From Beaufortia kweichowensis (lineage: Eukaryota > Chordata > Actinopteri > Cypriniformes > Gastromyzontidae), in NCBI GenBank assembly GCA_019155185.1, contig CM032814.1, forward strand, positions 2,344,647 through 2,408,646: DNA of 64,000 bases, read 5' to 3'. A program made the position numbers and the translations under genes. Below the pieces are notes generated by a model. That model searched no databases. It worked only from the letters and a program-made list of their open reading frames with translations, and was not told the origin of the DNA. Shown piece after piece: positions 1-13,479 of this stretch. Position 1 is the first letter of the stretch; every line of letters starts with the position of its first letter.

Positions 1-1256
1 TTATGATAAAAGCCATTAGGCCCGAGCGAAGCATTGCTGAAGCAAAGGCTGTAAGTTCAACACAGGAGATGAGATGTTATTCAAAGCTTTTGTCCTTCTG
101 CTAGAGGAAGTGAAGACTTGAGGTACGGTAGCAGATCACATCGGGCGCTGTGAATTCATCTGGTGACTTTTCTGAGGTTAAGTTGTTTAGAAAAGTATAT
201 GCATGTACGGCCAAATGATTGTTTTTGGAAAATAATAAGAAGTTCATTCGGCATTTACTTTTATTATATTGTAATGCATGGCTGCATAAAATTATTAATA
301 ATTTAATAGGAATAGTTTAATGTAGAATAATAAGTCATTATTTGCTCAAATCATTTTAAACCTGCAGATGGAAAAGTATAAAAAAAATGTATTTTGAGTA
401 ATCTTCACTAGATTATCAACCAGATTAGATTCAGCTGTTAATGCATATACAGTTGTATGAAACACAATAACCAGGCAGCTAGTATTCTGCCTGCCAAATT
501 ATACAATAACTCTTTTTTTTCTGAACCCTTTCAAATCTCTTGTGCATATTTAACAATGGCACCTCGATGGTCCATGCCAAGTTTAAAATTGTTACTTGTG
601 AAATGCCATTTGTCCTTGTGTGGGTCATAATAGAACAACATGTGCCAGTTTAAATGTGCAGGAGAATGTGTTTTTAGTGGCCATATGTTCTGACTGGAGG
701 TTTCATCTCATATGAATGTATACTTTAATCATATTTGTGAAAGTACTTCATTTTTAGGGGTAAAAAACAACTTTTGAATATATTTTATTACTGCCAACTA
801 TATTACTGTTTGGTTGCAGACATACAGTGCTGCATTACTATCATTTATTATTTTCTTTTATGGAACACAAATGAAGATTTTACTGAATGTTTAATGTTCA
901 TTCTTTTCCGTAAAATAAAAATAATGTGCATTAGATCCAAATACGATAAAATTACCATAAATCTGACATTAAGCTTGACATGACATCTTTGCTATGTTTG
1001 ACTATACATTTTAACTGCGTAAGATTTATGAGCTACAGTATGAGGAAGGGTGAAGTCTTGGTTTCTCACATCTATCATTGTATGGATTTAAAATATACTT
1101 TAATGTAGCATATGGAAATATATAGTCAAATGAAGCACTTTTAGGATAATTTACTGGTGCTTTTTCAGTGCTTGACAGATCCATTCCCCATTCGTGTTAA
1201 TTGTAAAGGCATTTAACAAACTTGGCACACACAGTTTGTTACATAATGCTTTCAAT

Positions 1257-1308
1257 GACATGAATGAATCATGACTAGTTTCATTTCTAGGTGAACCGTT
1301 CCTTTAAA
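1257..1308. mobile_element. Degraded end of palindromic cyprinid DNA transposon (MITE)
   Basis: The segment ends in AGGTGAACCGTTCCTTTAAA, close to the terminus GGGTGAACTATCCCTTTAA of a palindromic non-autonomous element that I recall as very common in cyprinid genomes. The preceding bases (CATGAATGAATCATGAC, then a TTTCATT run) also track the subterminal part of that element. Only one end is recognisable; no second half or target duplication is visible. The match is from memory, so the family assignment is an inference. Confidence 0.45.
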
Positions 1309-1675
1309 TAACCGACTATACAGGTGTACTCAAAAGTACCTTCTCCTCCCCATTGTTTCTATCTGTGTGGAGGTGCGGAGGTCTTTGTGGGTCTGCTCTC
1401 GTCACAGGGAGGTGCAGACACTGCAGAGATGAGTTTAGTGTTGTTGACTGCACTGCTGTGACCTTACCGTCAAGAATTCTTCACACGAGAGCAAGTGTTA
1501 AGAGGGCTCTCATATCAAGTCATCCACTGAAACAGCATTTGAATAAGATGTTGTAAAACATCTGCACATTTAGCATTAAGAGGTGCACCAAAACTGTAAA
1601 GGTTATGGCTTAGAAACCAGATGGGGTTGAAATGCAGTAAATACCGAAATCAATATTTTACACTTAATTCTGAAG

Positions 1676-1863
1676 TAAAAAAATATATATTTTATTTGTG
1701 TATCTTTTTATTTTTTACATTTTTATGTATTTTAAAAAACAACACATAAAAAATATTTTTTTTTGTTTATGTATATTGTTATGAAAATATTTATTATTGT
1801 GTCTTAGACCTTTCCATCAAAATCTAGTTTGTCATGATTAGATTAGAAAGTGAATAGTGAAAT
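1676..1863 (+). repeat. Unnamed interspersed repeat, copy A
   Basis: This AT-rich segment shares a 19-base identical core, GTCTTAGACCTTTCCATCA (1801-1819), with a second copy at 8235-8253 in the same orientation. After the core both copies have AGTTTGTCAT followed by ATTAGATT and then AAAGTGAATAGTG. Upstream of it both have A/T-rich sequence ending in AAATATTTATT. I do not recognise the family. It may be the tail of a transposon or an old segmental duplication. Confidence 0.6.
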
Positions 1864-2539
1864 AAAAGGAATGGTGACAGTTAACAGGTTAAATGTATTT
1901 GTGTTTGTAGACTAAAAACAAAGCCAGAATAGTACAGTATTTTTGAAAGAATATTAAAATGAAAGTACTGGCAATTTAGCAACACATCCACATCTTTAGA
2001 TTATTCAGGCAAATAAGATTCAGCTCTTCTTCAGGGTCACAGATTGGCTGAAGCCTGTTTTGGGCCACAGGCAGAGTACACTCTTGACAAACAGATAACA
2101 TAAATAAAAACTGAACCAATTTAAAGTAATGACAACATTTTAGGAAATAAGCACTTTCATGATTTAAAGTATATTATGTGTATAGTATATTAAAGTGTCA
2201 TCACTTGAATAGCATTGCATTTTCATTTACATATGCTGTGGCACGAAAACGTGACAATTTCTCTATCGTCAGGATGATGAGATGAACACAGGAAATTCAA
2301 GAAATATTTTGAATATGATTGAATTTCCACTGAGTCAAACAGCAGCATAAATAGCTTTATAGCAATTTACATTGTTCATAACCAGTGTAACTGTTTGTGA
2401 AATTTATTTGTAAAGAAACTTATTTTCTTCTGAATTAGATCCCGGATAGGTTAGCTTCAGTGAAATAAGTCGATATATTATGGGGCTGACGCATCCATGA
2501 TGAACCATATCAATAGCGTGCGGTTTCCTATGAATATAT

Positions 2540-3260
2540 GATTGTGTGGAGCGTGACACGTTTATTGTCCTTTCATTTTTTGGGAATGAATCCGAGACGT
2601 CCGTCTTTATAAAATCTCAGAGCACGTTGTCATACAGAGCTGATTTTTGGGCAATGTATGTACCTCTAATTTATCATCCTCTGCCACAGGCGCTCCATTC
2701 CCAGAGCGCGAGAGTTTCAAAAGGCGCGGAACAAAAAGAGGGCCGCGAGAACTTTGTCCACTCGGTCAATCAGACGGACACCCCGCCGTGTCCAAATGAC
2801 GAGATGTTGTTTTCTCTGTAGCCTTCAAACAAGTGTCTTTTCCCTTTACCCATGTAAATAAACCCTCGCACTGTTTGCTTGTGTCATTACTGGAGTTGAT
2901 ATTTTGCCTGTGGTCCTGTTCAGTGTGGGACCCAAAGTGAACTTCAAAGCAAAGGCCATAACTGAGATAGTGTGTGTGTGTGTGCAGCTGCTCTGTGTGT
3001 GTGTGTGTGTGTTGCGAAGTGGGGGTGCCGAGGTCTGTTTGAGGAACAGACAGCGCTCAGCTGTCCAGCTTAATAAAGCTACAGGGGAACAGGGGGGCTT
3101 AAACCGCGAGACAAGCGCAGACGCACTATATCAAAGCCAGACACACTTGCTAATAAAACACAATGTTGTCCATACCCATCCTGCTCGTATTTATCTCGCT
3201 CTGGCGCAGTCTCGGTGTAACAACCATCATGTATCACGTAACTTTCACCTTATTTTATCC
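2540..3260. promoter_or_regulatory. GC-richer unique block with TG microsatellite; candidate regulatory element
   Basis: Between AT-rich flanks, 2540-2830 is high-complexity sequence with several CpG-bearing stretches (for example AGAGCGCGAGAG and AGGCGCGGAAC). No frame resembles a known protein. A compound TG repeat lies at 2971-3012. The contrast with its flanks is what conserved noncoding elements near developmental genes often look like, but no conservation test was possible. The function is inferred only. Confidence 0.3.
2971..3012. repeat. TG dinucleotide microsatellite (interrupted)
   Basis: TG runs at 2971-2984 and about 2994-3012 are separated by CAGCTGCTC. This is a simple-sequence repeat with no coding role. 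Confidence 0.95.
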
Positions 3261-4729
3261 CTCTGAGCATACCGCAAACTCATAAACACTCGTAACTCCA
3301 GGGTATCATAGTCCAACTCCTTTGTGGGGTTTAGGGATAACGTTTCAATAAATAAAAAAATCTGCTGTGTAATACCACTGCTGACCTCGAGAGTGCGCTT
3401 GAGAGCGGTGTATTGATTGGAGTCTGGAACTGACCTGGTATATAAAATGCCATAAAGAAAATTAATCAAATATGGTGTATAAATATACAAAACATGTATA
3501 TAAATACATGCAGTTATTCTCCTTACAAAACAAAGAAGTGATATTATAACTTAATAAACATGCAAAACATTGTTTAAAAAAACAGCAGCTCAAAAGGTGT
3601 AAATATGTATTTCCACACAACATAAACAGTATACATGACTAGATTTACAAAACTACAGATGTTACAGATGGTTGCCACGGTATTGCTATTTAGTTGCTTA
3701 GTGCATTGTTACCTTTACAAAAAATGCTTCAAGTTCATTTAAAAATATGTGTGATGTCATTTTATGTGTTTAAAAACGTTCAGATATATTGTAAGCATAT
3801 GCCTATTTTATGTAGCAGTTTCTAGTACTATTATAGTACTATTAAGTGTACCATCTGTACTACACTGACCTACTTTTTAATTTTTAAAAGTGTACTTTCT
3901 TTTCTTTGACTTTCTTTTGACTTTGAAGAGTCAAAGGGTATACTTTAAATTTATTGGTAGTAAACTTTGAGTTTTGAGTACATTTTCTGAGACACACATA
4001 AAACATGTTTTTGAGAAGTACATCAAAAGAAGACTAAAAGGCAATACTTTCTTATTTTTAGTTTAAGTGTACTCACTTACTCACTTACTCACCAAAAGTT
4101 AAAAATTGCACACATCTATTATATGATCAAATCAATATCATGTTAACGTATGATAATATCATATATAATGTAATTGAGGTCCTGTTACAAACTCCCTCTA
4201 TCTGCCTCCCTACACCTGTATTTTGAGTGTGACTTATGGGCCAAAAAGAGAAAACACAAAATAAATACATTTAAAGATGAATTTGACTGATAGCATTATT
4301 TAATATATATATGTATGTTGCAATTGTTTTTGTAAACTCTTTTGACCATGATAATTGTGTAGTGAACATTTAATATCGTGACAGTCCCCTTTTCACTTGA
4401 TTTATCATCTAACAAGGAAAACTATCACACATCAACAACCTGCATGATTCCTGTCTATAGCACAAACAGTACAGGACAAGTTACCAGACAAGCAAAATAT
4501 TATGGTTACTTAGGATTATATGTCCTATCTCCTTACAAACTCATCAAATCGAAATAACATGGTATGGGTTTTTCCAATGCAGCTGAAATAACATGTTTGG
4601 CATTCAGTAACACCCTTTCAGCAGTGAAATCTGAATCTTTTCCAAAAGCTGCCGGTTTCAGCACAGTGACGTGAGAGAAGATGTATTGCAGGTTAATGCT
4701 CTGAGTTAGATTGATCTAGCAAAGGGCAT
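3261..4729. other. AT-rich noncoding sequence with repeated GTACT/AGTGTACT motifs
   Basis: No gene is seen. Between about 3834 and 4092 short related words recur: AGTACTATTA twice in a row, AGTGTAC, GTATACTTT, and a degenerate ACTCACTT tandem at 4071-4092. Such motif clusters can be relics of a small inverted-repeat transposon, but I cannot define its ends. A partial X-box-like site, GTTGCCACGGTATT, lies at 3671-3684. The remainder is AT-rich unique DNA. Confidence 0.35.
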
Positions 4730-6450
4730 TACTTGTCTGTTCTAATCACATTAGCCGGCCATTACTCATGTGTCCATTAATTCATTACTTCATTTGTCTC
4801 CATGAATATTTAACAATGTCTTGACATCTTTATGGACTGCTTGTACTGCTACACGATTAAAAAAGAGCACTGTCCCTCAATAGCCACATGCTCGCTATCA
4901 AGAGATAATTCGCCTTTAGAATTTATGGTTGGGTGAAGTCGTACGGGTTTAACAGCTACTTTTCTTAATTCACTGTGGGTGTCAACCCAGGTCCAACATC
5001 CAAATTTCACACAAAAATGTGATTTTCCAATATTCCAGTTGGTTAAGAGATCGAAAAGAATAATCTCATTTTCTTTGTGCCGCTAACAGGATGGAAAGGT
5101 GAGGATGTAGCACTGTCTTTGTCTGACACATTTGATTGGTTCTAGCACCATCTACTTTGCAAAAATAATCAGTCTGCCTCTATACGGCCATCCTCTTCTC
5201 TCCTGTATACTTCTGGCTATATAAAAAGCTTGCTGGCTAACTAGCTTTGCAGAAACACAAAGCCATAAACACTCACCAGGGTAACCTTAGGATGACCATA
5301 TTTGCACACCACTGGCCAGTCTTTTTGTGGCCAGATGAAAGAGAAGCATTTGACCACCTGAGGTTACTATGTTTTCAAGCATGGCTTTGCAGGATCTTAT
5401 TTTGGGTTGCAGTATCTTCTACCACAATGTTTTACGGGTTAGGGAGTGACTAACAGCATGTTAAATAATCCCTGCCAGACACAACCTTGTGGTGTTTTAG
5501 ATTCTGGTGTCCAGAATGTCCAAGACTGGTTCTCCAGGATGACAACATTGGTTCTCCCTATTAAGTTTAGCTGGAGAACATGTTGTAAAAGCTATCCCAG
5601 ACCAGCACTAACCACCATAAACCGGTTCAAGCTTTTATCTCACGTTTCTCCTAAAAAGAGTCACTATTAAAGTGGACTGACCTTGAAGCTGTAACAAAAC
5701 TCAAAATCAGCTCTGCTACCAAAGGAGCAATTTTGGCCAATTGAGCCGCTGGACCTCCTCCAGTGTGCAAGAACGGGACCTCAAATGACAAGCTAGGCCG
5801 GAGCTGGCCTGGTGAGCATAGGATTGGATTAGAAAGGCCGACTCTAATCACCAGTGCTTTGCTCGCCAACCGTTGTCCTTCACAATGCCGAGGCCTTTCA
5901 GGACCGTAGATGGTCGTCAGGGTGACCTTCGTACCTGCTGTGGTTTTTTGAAACCCAGACATTTTGCATTGGGGACTACGCCCCCTCTCCCCCGCTCCAA
6001 ATAGCCCCCTGAAGATTATCTCGAGTTCATATCACCAATTCAAATCGCTGGATAATCAGCATCGGATCAGACAGCTTTCGCGCCTGTCGTTTCCTCACCG
6101 CACCATCTCAAATGGGTTCCTCGTCGATCACAATGAAATGGCCTTTTATTGTGTCTTTATACTTCACAGTCATTATCTCTCTTCATATTCCCCTTTCCGA
6201 GAAAATATGCAATTTGCTAACAGAAAGAACGTGCGTGTACGAATGAGTGTTTATCTGCATCCCCTTTCGCTGTATTAATGAAACACTATCGCGAGCAGGA
6301 CGCTGGATTCTTTTTCGCCTTGTCTGCCTGCTTTGATGAGAGCGTTTGTACCAGACGTTTCATATCAGCACACTTTTAAATGGATTTTGTGTTTCTGTAA
6401 AAGACGTGCAAGATAGGACCCACACTGAATCACGCTACTGTGAATGGATG
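4730..6450. promoter_or_regulatory. Candidate conserved noncoding cluster
   Basis: There is no supported gene. Segments at about 4740-4880 and 5690-6450 are high-complexity, with balanced composition and homeodomain-type TTAATT/ATTA words (for example 4776-4790). Overlapping open frames occur on both strands around 5650-6280, including 103 codons on the minus strand, which points to low stop density rather than coding. The stretch 5200-5660 between them is ordinary unique sequence. Enhancer function for zic4/zic1 is an inference from context. Confidence 0.35.
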
Positions 6451-8740
6451 AATTAGAGAGAAATTTCTTCATCATTAAAGCACACCAACCTGTGATAGAT
6501 TCTGTTCATGCACAGTATGAAGTACATACAAAAAAGTATGCAAAGATGTTAATGAATTTACCAGATTTGATTTGCACTTTAAATTAAATTGATTGAATTG
6601 AATTAAATGCTCTATGTAAGTTACAACAAAATATACCTGTAATCGTGTAACAAAAGTAAGTTACATTAAAAGCAGTAACAATTTAAGTAAATTGGGTGCA
6701 AAAAAACACTCATATATGGATTAGTTGGTAAATATTTTGTTTATTACTTGATGCAAGTTTCTAAAGACCTTTTTGTAAAATATCAAAAAAATTCCAGGAG
6801 GATATTTCAGAGAACATCTGGCCATGCAAATGTCAACCTTAGCATGAAAAAATAGTTTTATCAAAGGTTTTTATCATACTGATAGCTTAATATAATCATT
6901 AATAACTCTATTTGAGATCAGATTTTTCAACATTCCTCTTCTCATCGGTCACTCAGCAGAAGATCCAGCAGATACAGTGATGAGCTAGCGGGTAATCTTC
7001 TCTGATCTGGGCTGAGGTCTGCTCAGCACATTGGAGACATGTTTTGCATTCCGTCGGGCCTTTTGAAACTCATCCAATGAGATGGAAAGCCTTGTTCCTA
7101 AGCATGTTTCAGGCATTGAACAGCCATCCACACCACAGGATGTTTTCAATCTAATGACTCTGTCAGGAAAAGTAGGTCAAGTTTGGGTCGAGCATCCAAG
7201 AAGACAGATGGGCTTTTTAAAGATGATAATTTTCTATATGGCCCTCCACATTCCTTAAGTACTATTAAAGAAATTTCACTGATATTAATTCAAGATTTGA
7301 GTTAAAACAATAAAGTATAATATAATTTGGTGCTGTTTAATTCTACCTTCACTTTCCACGAGGATGAAAGGCGTCATTATCTCACACCTTTGACGTCACA
7401 AACATCACTTTCACACACCAGCCTGGTCTGCATATGTTCCGACACATCCCGTTGCAGCTCAAGCGTTTCTCTTTCAAAGGCAGGAACCAATGAAGCGGGG
7501 CGTTTGTGTGTGTGGGGGCAACGATTGAGGTGCGCACCCTCACGGACGTTACGGTATTATTTTAACATAGCAAGCTGCAATTGTGTGGAACAAGCTTGAT
7601 TTTTTCCAGAAGGTCAAACCGAGGGCAGCTCGCACCACAGCCGTTCGATCCCCGGCTGGCCCTGGTCTGAGACCTGTTTGAAGTTCCACCTGCTGAGAGA
7701 ACTTCACTCAAGAAACATTGTTTGACTCCTCCCTCAAGGCCAGCGGGTTCAGGAGCCGGGGCCGCTGTGTGTTAAAGTCAACAACACAGAATCAGGGAGC
7801 TCTTTGTGTTCAACATTTTTTTTGTGTGTTTCTGAAGCTGACCTCTGGGTCAACACTACAGCACCATATTTAGAGGACAGTGACCTGAGTAAAAGTTTTA
7901 TAACTCGTTGTATTTTTTCTCACTGTACAAGTGACCTATTTGACTCCCAGTTATCATGATTGAGTAACTGTTACACAGTGTTAAATGTCAACTTAACGCT
8001 ACATTGATGCATTGATTTTGTAAAGTAAACAACAGTGTATTAAAACAGTGGATGTTTGTAGAAATATCATTATTTAACCTGCTGCATATATAAAGTACAC
8101 ACATGAACATGCTACAGTTTTTAAAATGTTAGATATTAGATTTTTTAAACGTTTTTTATTTTTAATAAATAACATTAACATATTTTTTTGTTTATTTTTA
8201 ATTTTATTTAAATTTGTTAAATATTTATTCTCGAGTCTTAGACCTTTCCATCACTATATAGTTTGTCATAATTAGATTGGAATTCAACTATGAAATATTA
8301 AAGTGAATAGTGTTCCACTTGTCCGTTTCTTTTCTATTTCTTTTCACTGTGATGTCATGATCTCAAAAAAGGCTATTTTTGAATAAATAGTAAATCTGAC
8401 AAACCAGTTACAGTCGACTTATTCTGAATACATTCATTTAGACCCAAAGGATGCCACAAAGCAATTTACTCTATAAACTTCTGACATCACATTTACTTAT
8501 ACTTTGAAAATATCTTTTTCAAATTGGAAAATGTTTCCGCTTCACCTATTGACCCTCGTGTGTTCTGAGAGGAGTCGCATGTTTGGTATGATTGGTCTGA
8601 CTGTGCTGTGCTTTATTTCCTGTTTCCTGTTCGGAGGGAGTGATCTATCACATCCAAACAGACAACAGCATTCGGCCCCATGCTGAATCCCTGAAAAGAG
8701 GAAGCCATCGCTCATGGACAAACACACTCCAGCATCCATT
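6451..8740. other. Noncoding sequence with an enhancer-like block and repeat copy B
   Basis: No gene is supported. The part 7350-7860 is GC-richer unique sequence and contains the perfect palindrome TGACGTCA (CRE) at 7391-7398. The AT-rich stretch 8118-8314 is the second copy of the unnamed repeat. The rest is AT-rich unique DNA with no clear signal. Confidence 0.4.
8118..8314 (+). repeat. Unnamed interspersed repeat, copy B
   Basis: This copy carries the core GTCTTAGACCTTTCCATCA at 8235-8253, then AGTTTGTCAT, ATTAGATT and AAAGTGAATAGTG, in the same order as copy A at 1676-1863. An insertion of about 18 bases (ATTCAACTATGAAATATT) separates the last two blocks relative to copy A. Boundaries are approximate because the 5' parts are simple A/T sequence. 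Confidence 0.6.
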
Positions 8741-11470
8741 CAACATGTGTGTTAAAATGTAACACGTCTGAGTGTGTGTGCAAGTGTGTTCCTGGCTGAG
8801 GTATTCATTTTCCCTCATTCTCTTTGATGGTATGTAGTGGACTTCCAGCCTCCTGTTATGCGGTCCCCTGCGGTGGGGTCAACTCCAGCAGGCCACAAAG
8901 TCTCCAAGTCTCCACGTTTTTCTCTCTCTCGTGGCACTTAGGGCGAGTTCGGGCTTGTACCTCTGCCAGCCTGAGGTCTTATCTCTTTTCTGTTTAGCTC
9001 ACGCTCGTGTCTCGACTCTAATGGCTCTCTTAGCACGCTGGAACCGCTGAGGTGGAACATGTTTAGCCCCTTGCTGTTCTCAGGTCGGGTGAAGACAGGA
9101 CGCACTCTTTTAGGACCCCCTCTGAGTTTAGCGGGCCACTGCAGTGCCTGAGGTAAATCTATCTTGTCCCCGTTATCCATCTCTCTCATCCGCCCCGTTT
9201 ATCCGCGTGACACCGGACCGGGACCGACTGTGTATGTGTTTACGGCTTTGCCCGTGTTTCCTCTAGGTACTGGGAGCCAAGCACATAAGGGCATCGCTGT
9301 AACACCTTAGTGCAGCACTACAGGCAAATTGAACCATCTGCCGTTGTTTTCCTCTTTCCTTTTTTCACTATTCGTTTGAGGCAGGCAAATGTTGATGTTA
9401 TAGAAAAAAGAACGGAATGAAACGCTGAATGCTGTCCATTAAGACTGAGATGAGATGGAGAAGTAATGGAGGGTTTTCTCTCTCTCTCTCTCTCTCTCAC
9501 GAGCGATGTGAGGTGAATACGTGTGAAATGCGGCAGCGAACGCGAGGTAATGAACATTGCCATGGGCAGTTAGGTCAAGATGTGAGGGAAACGATGTCAA
9601 TTAAGGCGGGGCAGAATGACTTTTAAACAATCTAATTTACAACCTGGGCAAGTGGAGGTAAATGTGAGGCTTTTGAGCCATGTCAAAAGAAGAAGGAGCA
9701 TTTGGAGCTAAAAGTCAAACGTGAGCGGGGTGTTTATGGAAATTCAGAGCAGTGTGGAAGTCAATTTAATGCGAATGTTAACATTTTGCTTCGCAGAGGA
9801 GCATAAAAGTGACTGGGAAGAATATTAGCCTATGAAATTACTTGACAAGTGCAGTTTTCTTTTCTGTGCTGATGTGTTTAATATAAAAAGGGAAGGGGCA
9901 GGTCATATCAAAGGCTAAAGGCTTACAAATTATATTTTCACACAGTCACACCTAAGATTTCACACGCCAAGATTTGCTTCTTGCTGCTGCCAGTCAAAGA
10001 ATTCCATTGGATAAAGATGTGGGCACACCCATAAGTGCAAGATGACATCATTAATATGTGTAATCTGTTTCTGCTACTTTTAAGTTACGTTTATCCACTA
10101 GCGTACGGATGTTTCCAAGCTAGCAAACATGATTACAGGTCATTCCAATTTGGATTTCATCAGGTTTTATAATTCAACTTATTTGCTCGTTTGTTGTTTA
10201 TAAGCGTGATTTTGAGCTATTTTCAATTAGCTGTTCAGATACAGTGTTTATGACCCCAACCTCATTACCTGTGATGGGATACCAAACTATAAAGTCTTAC
10301 AGCCATTAAACATCTGTCAAACTTTAAAGGTAACATTGCTATTCAGTTTTAGTTAGTGCCAATGAAGAATTATCCAAAAGGTCATAATTATTTGTGGTCA
10401 CGCTGCTTTTCACAAAACAGATGGAGACAATCTGAGTCAACATTTTTCAATTAAAAAAGGAACACAAACAAACATGGGGGGTAAGACAAACATACATACA
10501 CACATTCAAACAATGCGCAAGCAAATTATTTTACACACATACACAAACAAACATGGCTGGCTGGACGAGCAGAAATATCCTTGATGATCTGATTTCTTTT
10601 TATGAAAACAAAATGCTTTTAGTGGTTAAAGTTGTTGTTCTGTTCAAGGAGAAAATGAGAGACACGATTTGCTTGTTTTAAAAAAGTAACTTTTCAAAAA
10701 CTTAAAACTCAATAGATCTGCTTCATATTCTATCACACAACACAGCTCCACCCCCCCAAACACACACACACAACCACCATGAATGCCAGGAACATATGGT
10801 AAAACACTGCAGTCATTCTGCATATGGTCACCCATGAGATTCATGCACACTTTCTCTCTCTCTGCAAGGCTGCAGCAAAGTAAAACCAGCAAAAAATAAA
10901 CAGTCCAAAATGGAAGGAAAAAAATCCACCTTTCATATAATAACAGAAGCGTGTCAGCCATTTTGAGTGACAAATCAGCATGGTGCATGGCACAGGTTTC
11001 AGGGCTGTGGTAGAAGGGAACTGACAGGCGTTTGAAGACGCCCTCAGCAGAACGGCTTCCTCTCTCGCTCCCCTACATGAGGGGCCGACGGGGTGCTGAG
11101 GCCGCGGCGGCCCCTCACAAAGAGAGAGGAGACGTTCTGTTCTGTTCCAGTCCTCTGTCAGAGCGCAGAGTGCTGATTTAGACATATCGAACGGAGACAC
11201 AGATGCTGGAGTCGAGCTCTTCCTGTGTATGACAGAAGGAGGAGCAGAGCGCCAAGCAGCCGGGCCGGAGCTGACGCTGGCCGATGCTCAGAAATGCCCA
11301 CGATCTGCACACACTGGCATAAGGTGAAGCACACAACATGCATCATGTGTTCCCGCGAAGGCTCGACATTGTAATACAAAAGCATGCATGCATGCATATA
11401 TACAGATATGTTTTCAGAAAATCTCCAAACAAAGTAGTTTTGTGCTGTTACGAAGGTTCATTGATATATA
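8741..11470. other. Noncoding stretch with simple repeats and GC-rich patches
   Basis: No gene is supported. It holds a CT run at 9477-9498, two copies of ACACAAACAAACATGG at 10462-10477 and 10541-10556, a short self-complementary GCATGCATGCATGCAT at 11382-11397, and a GC-rich patch at about 11030-11300 with CCGCGGCGGCC-like sequence. The parts 8820-9300 and 9640-9860 are high-complexity unique DNA that could be regulatory. I see nothing decisive in them. Confidence 0.4.
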
Positions 11471-13479
11471 GCCAGAGAGCAAATAAAATGTTGAATCAGT
11501 GTTGAGAACATTAAATTAACATTGATTCAACATTAAGTCAACAGTCTTTGCTATCTTAGTAGTGTTAGACTATGGTATTAATGGAATTGTGGTGTCAAAA
11601 ATAAGACTTTTTAATTAGTCTTGGAGTAGTCAGATATTTGACTTAAGACAAGAAGTTTGCCTGGGTATGGATGTGCAGATGCTCCTCCGCCAGACCACTC
11701 CTAACACATCGACGCTTCCGCCATTTTGGAACAGTCCACATGTTACTTGCTGTCATCACTCAAACTATTATAATAATTTAAACTAGTGTTTATTTTGGAT
11801 GTACAAAATACATGCATAGATATTGTCCAATGTGGACTGTGGATCCTTCATGGGAAACACAAGTTTAATGCAGAAACTATTGTGCTTTAAAAATGTTGCA
11901 CAAGCAACTCACATTGTGAAGTTTACGACAAACACATGCTTGATTTAGACGTAAAACACAGAGGAATTTGCAATTAAATGATTCAAGCAACCCAGTGTTG
12001 GAACGTTTACAAAGCCATGATGACTCAATCTTGAGTCTGGTCGCTCATTGCTCACTGATGCAGTGGAAGTACACAGAGAAGCGTGGTGAATAGTACCTCA
12101 GAAATAACTGTAACAAGCTTCCTCCTGAGTACTCACTCTTATTTAACTGCTAAATTGACCTGAATGTCATGTGGTGTCTCGGAGGATCGCTCTCTATTCT
12201 GAAAGCTGCACACATGCTTGAAGCTGCTCTGCCCTTCACAACATCTGCGTCTTACACAGCGGAACAAGTTTAGCTAAACCACCCGGCGAGAAATGTATAG
12301 ACCCCATCAGTAAATCTAATGGTTTACCACCATTAGAAAAACTGAGAAATATACAATCCATGACGGTATATACTGTATGATGTGCAGTTGTTTCAATACA
12401 AAAGGTTATTAAAACGTCACAAGTTCACATTTATTATTCCAAAACATCTGCAAGAAGGGATTGTGCATGCGTCATACATAAGTTTGTCATTCGATTCAGT
12501 GTGCATACTAATTTGGCAGACAATGACTGTAGGGAAGGCCTATGATTTGCTTTCATCTTAACATATGTGTGCATGCATAATGTGCACATATTTGGTGAGA
12601 CAGTAGCTCCATTTGCATCTGAAAGCTCAATCAGAAAGAGAGGCTTTGATGTAAACACCTCAGTCTGAAAAAATGTAATTGACCTCAGTCTAAATGAAAC
12701 GCTATGTTTTATTAAAAGTGTCATTTCCATTTAAATCTTTAAATCTGACTACTTTCAGAATTAGATTAAAATATACCTTGCATATATGCATGGAGAAATT
12801 TACTGTAGATCTCTGTCCCACCAATCTTAACATTTCTATTTGGATAGGATCCAATTTCCAAACAATATTATTAACATGGGACATCTGATTTAGAAGACAT
12901 TGGGATTTTTGTCATTTTTACTAAGATTAAAGTATGTGTTATATGGATGAGGGTGTTATGGAGGGTTATGTATTTTGAATGAGTTCATTATGAAACCTAT
13001 TTAAATAAATTATAGATTAAATACATTAAATAAATATATTATATATGCATACAAATATATTGAATAATATTAAATTTAATTAAATTGTAAAATTACAGTT
13101 AAAGGGACAGTTGAATCACCAACTGTCCATTTTTACCTGAAAATTAAAAAAGGAGGAAAGTTTTGTAGAAGAAAAATAGATAAGAAGACATCTAAAAAAA
13201 ATAAAGTTTTTAATGAAACACAAATGCACCTGACCTATAAGTGAATTTGGACTAGTCTAATACAGCTTTAGTCCCTGTGAACCACAAAGCGCAAAGAGGA
13301 TTGGGATTGGATAAAAAAACAGCCTTGAAAATGAGCAAAAGAGAGAGAGAAATGAGGGAACAGAGGAAAAAAGAGGCATTAGTGGCTTCAACCAGCTGCC
13401 AAATGATGGTCTTGATTGCCGGAGTTGAAGTGTAGAAACAGAAGGTGTGAGGGGTGATTATCCAGCCTCCATCCCTGAT
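11471..13479. other. AT-rich noncoding DNA
   Basis: No gene is supported. A short inverted repeat (ATGTTGAATCAGT at 11488-11500 against ATTGATTCAACAT at 11521-11533) is present. Open frames at 12434-12888 overlap on both strands and look like chance. Otherwise I see nothing notable. Confidence 0.5.

Larger units (their letters stand above)
1..2539. other. AT-rich noncoding desert
   Basis: No gene is supported here. Open frames are short, AT-rich and unlike known proteins. The stretch holds a degraded transposon end near 1257-1308 and one copy of a two-copy repeat at 1676-1863, both listed separately. The rest is low-GC unique sequence with short A/T runs and no signal I can name. Confidence 0.6.

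Noticed and set aside
3671..3684. Second RFX X-box
   Set aside because: GTTGCCACGGTATT matches one half-site well but lacks the AAC end of the other.
5651..5962. 103-codon minus-strand frame
   Set aside because: No domain; it overlaps enhancer-like unique sequence with open frames on the other strand nearby.
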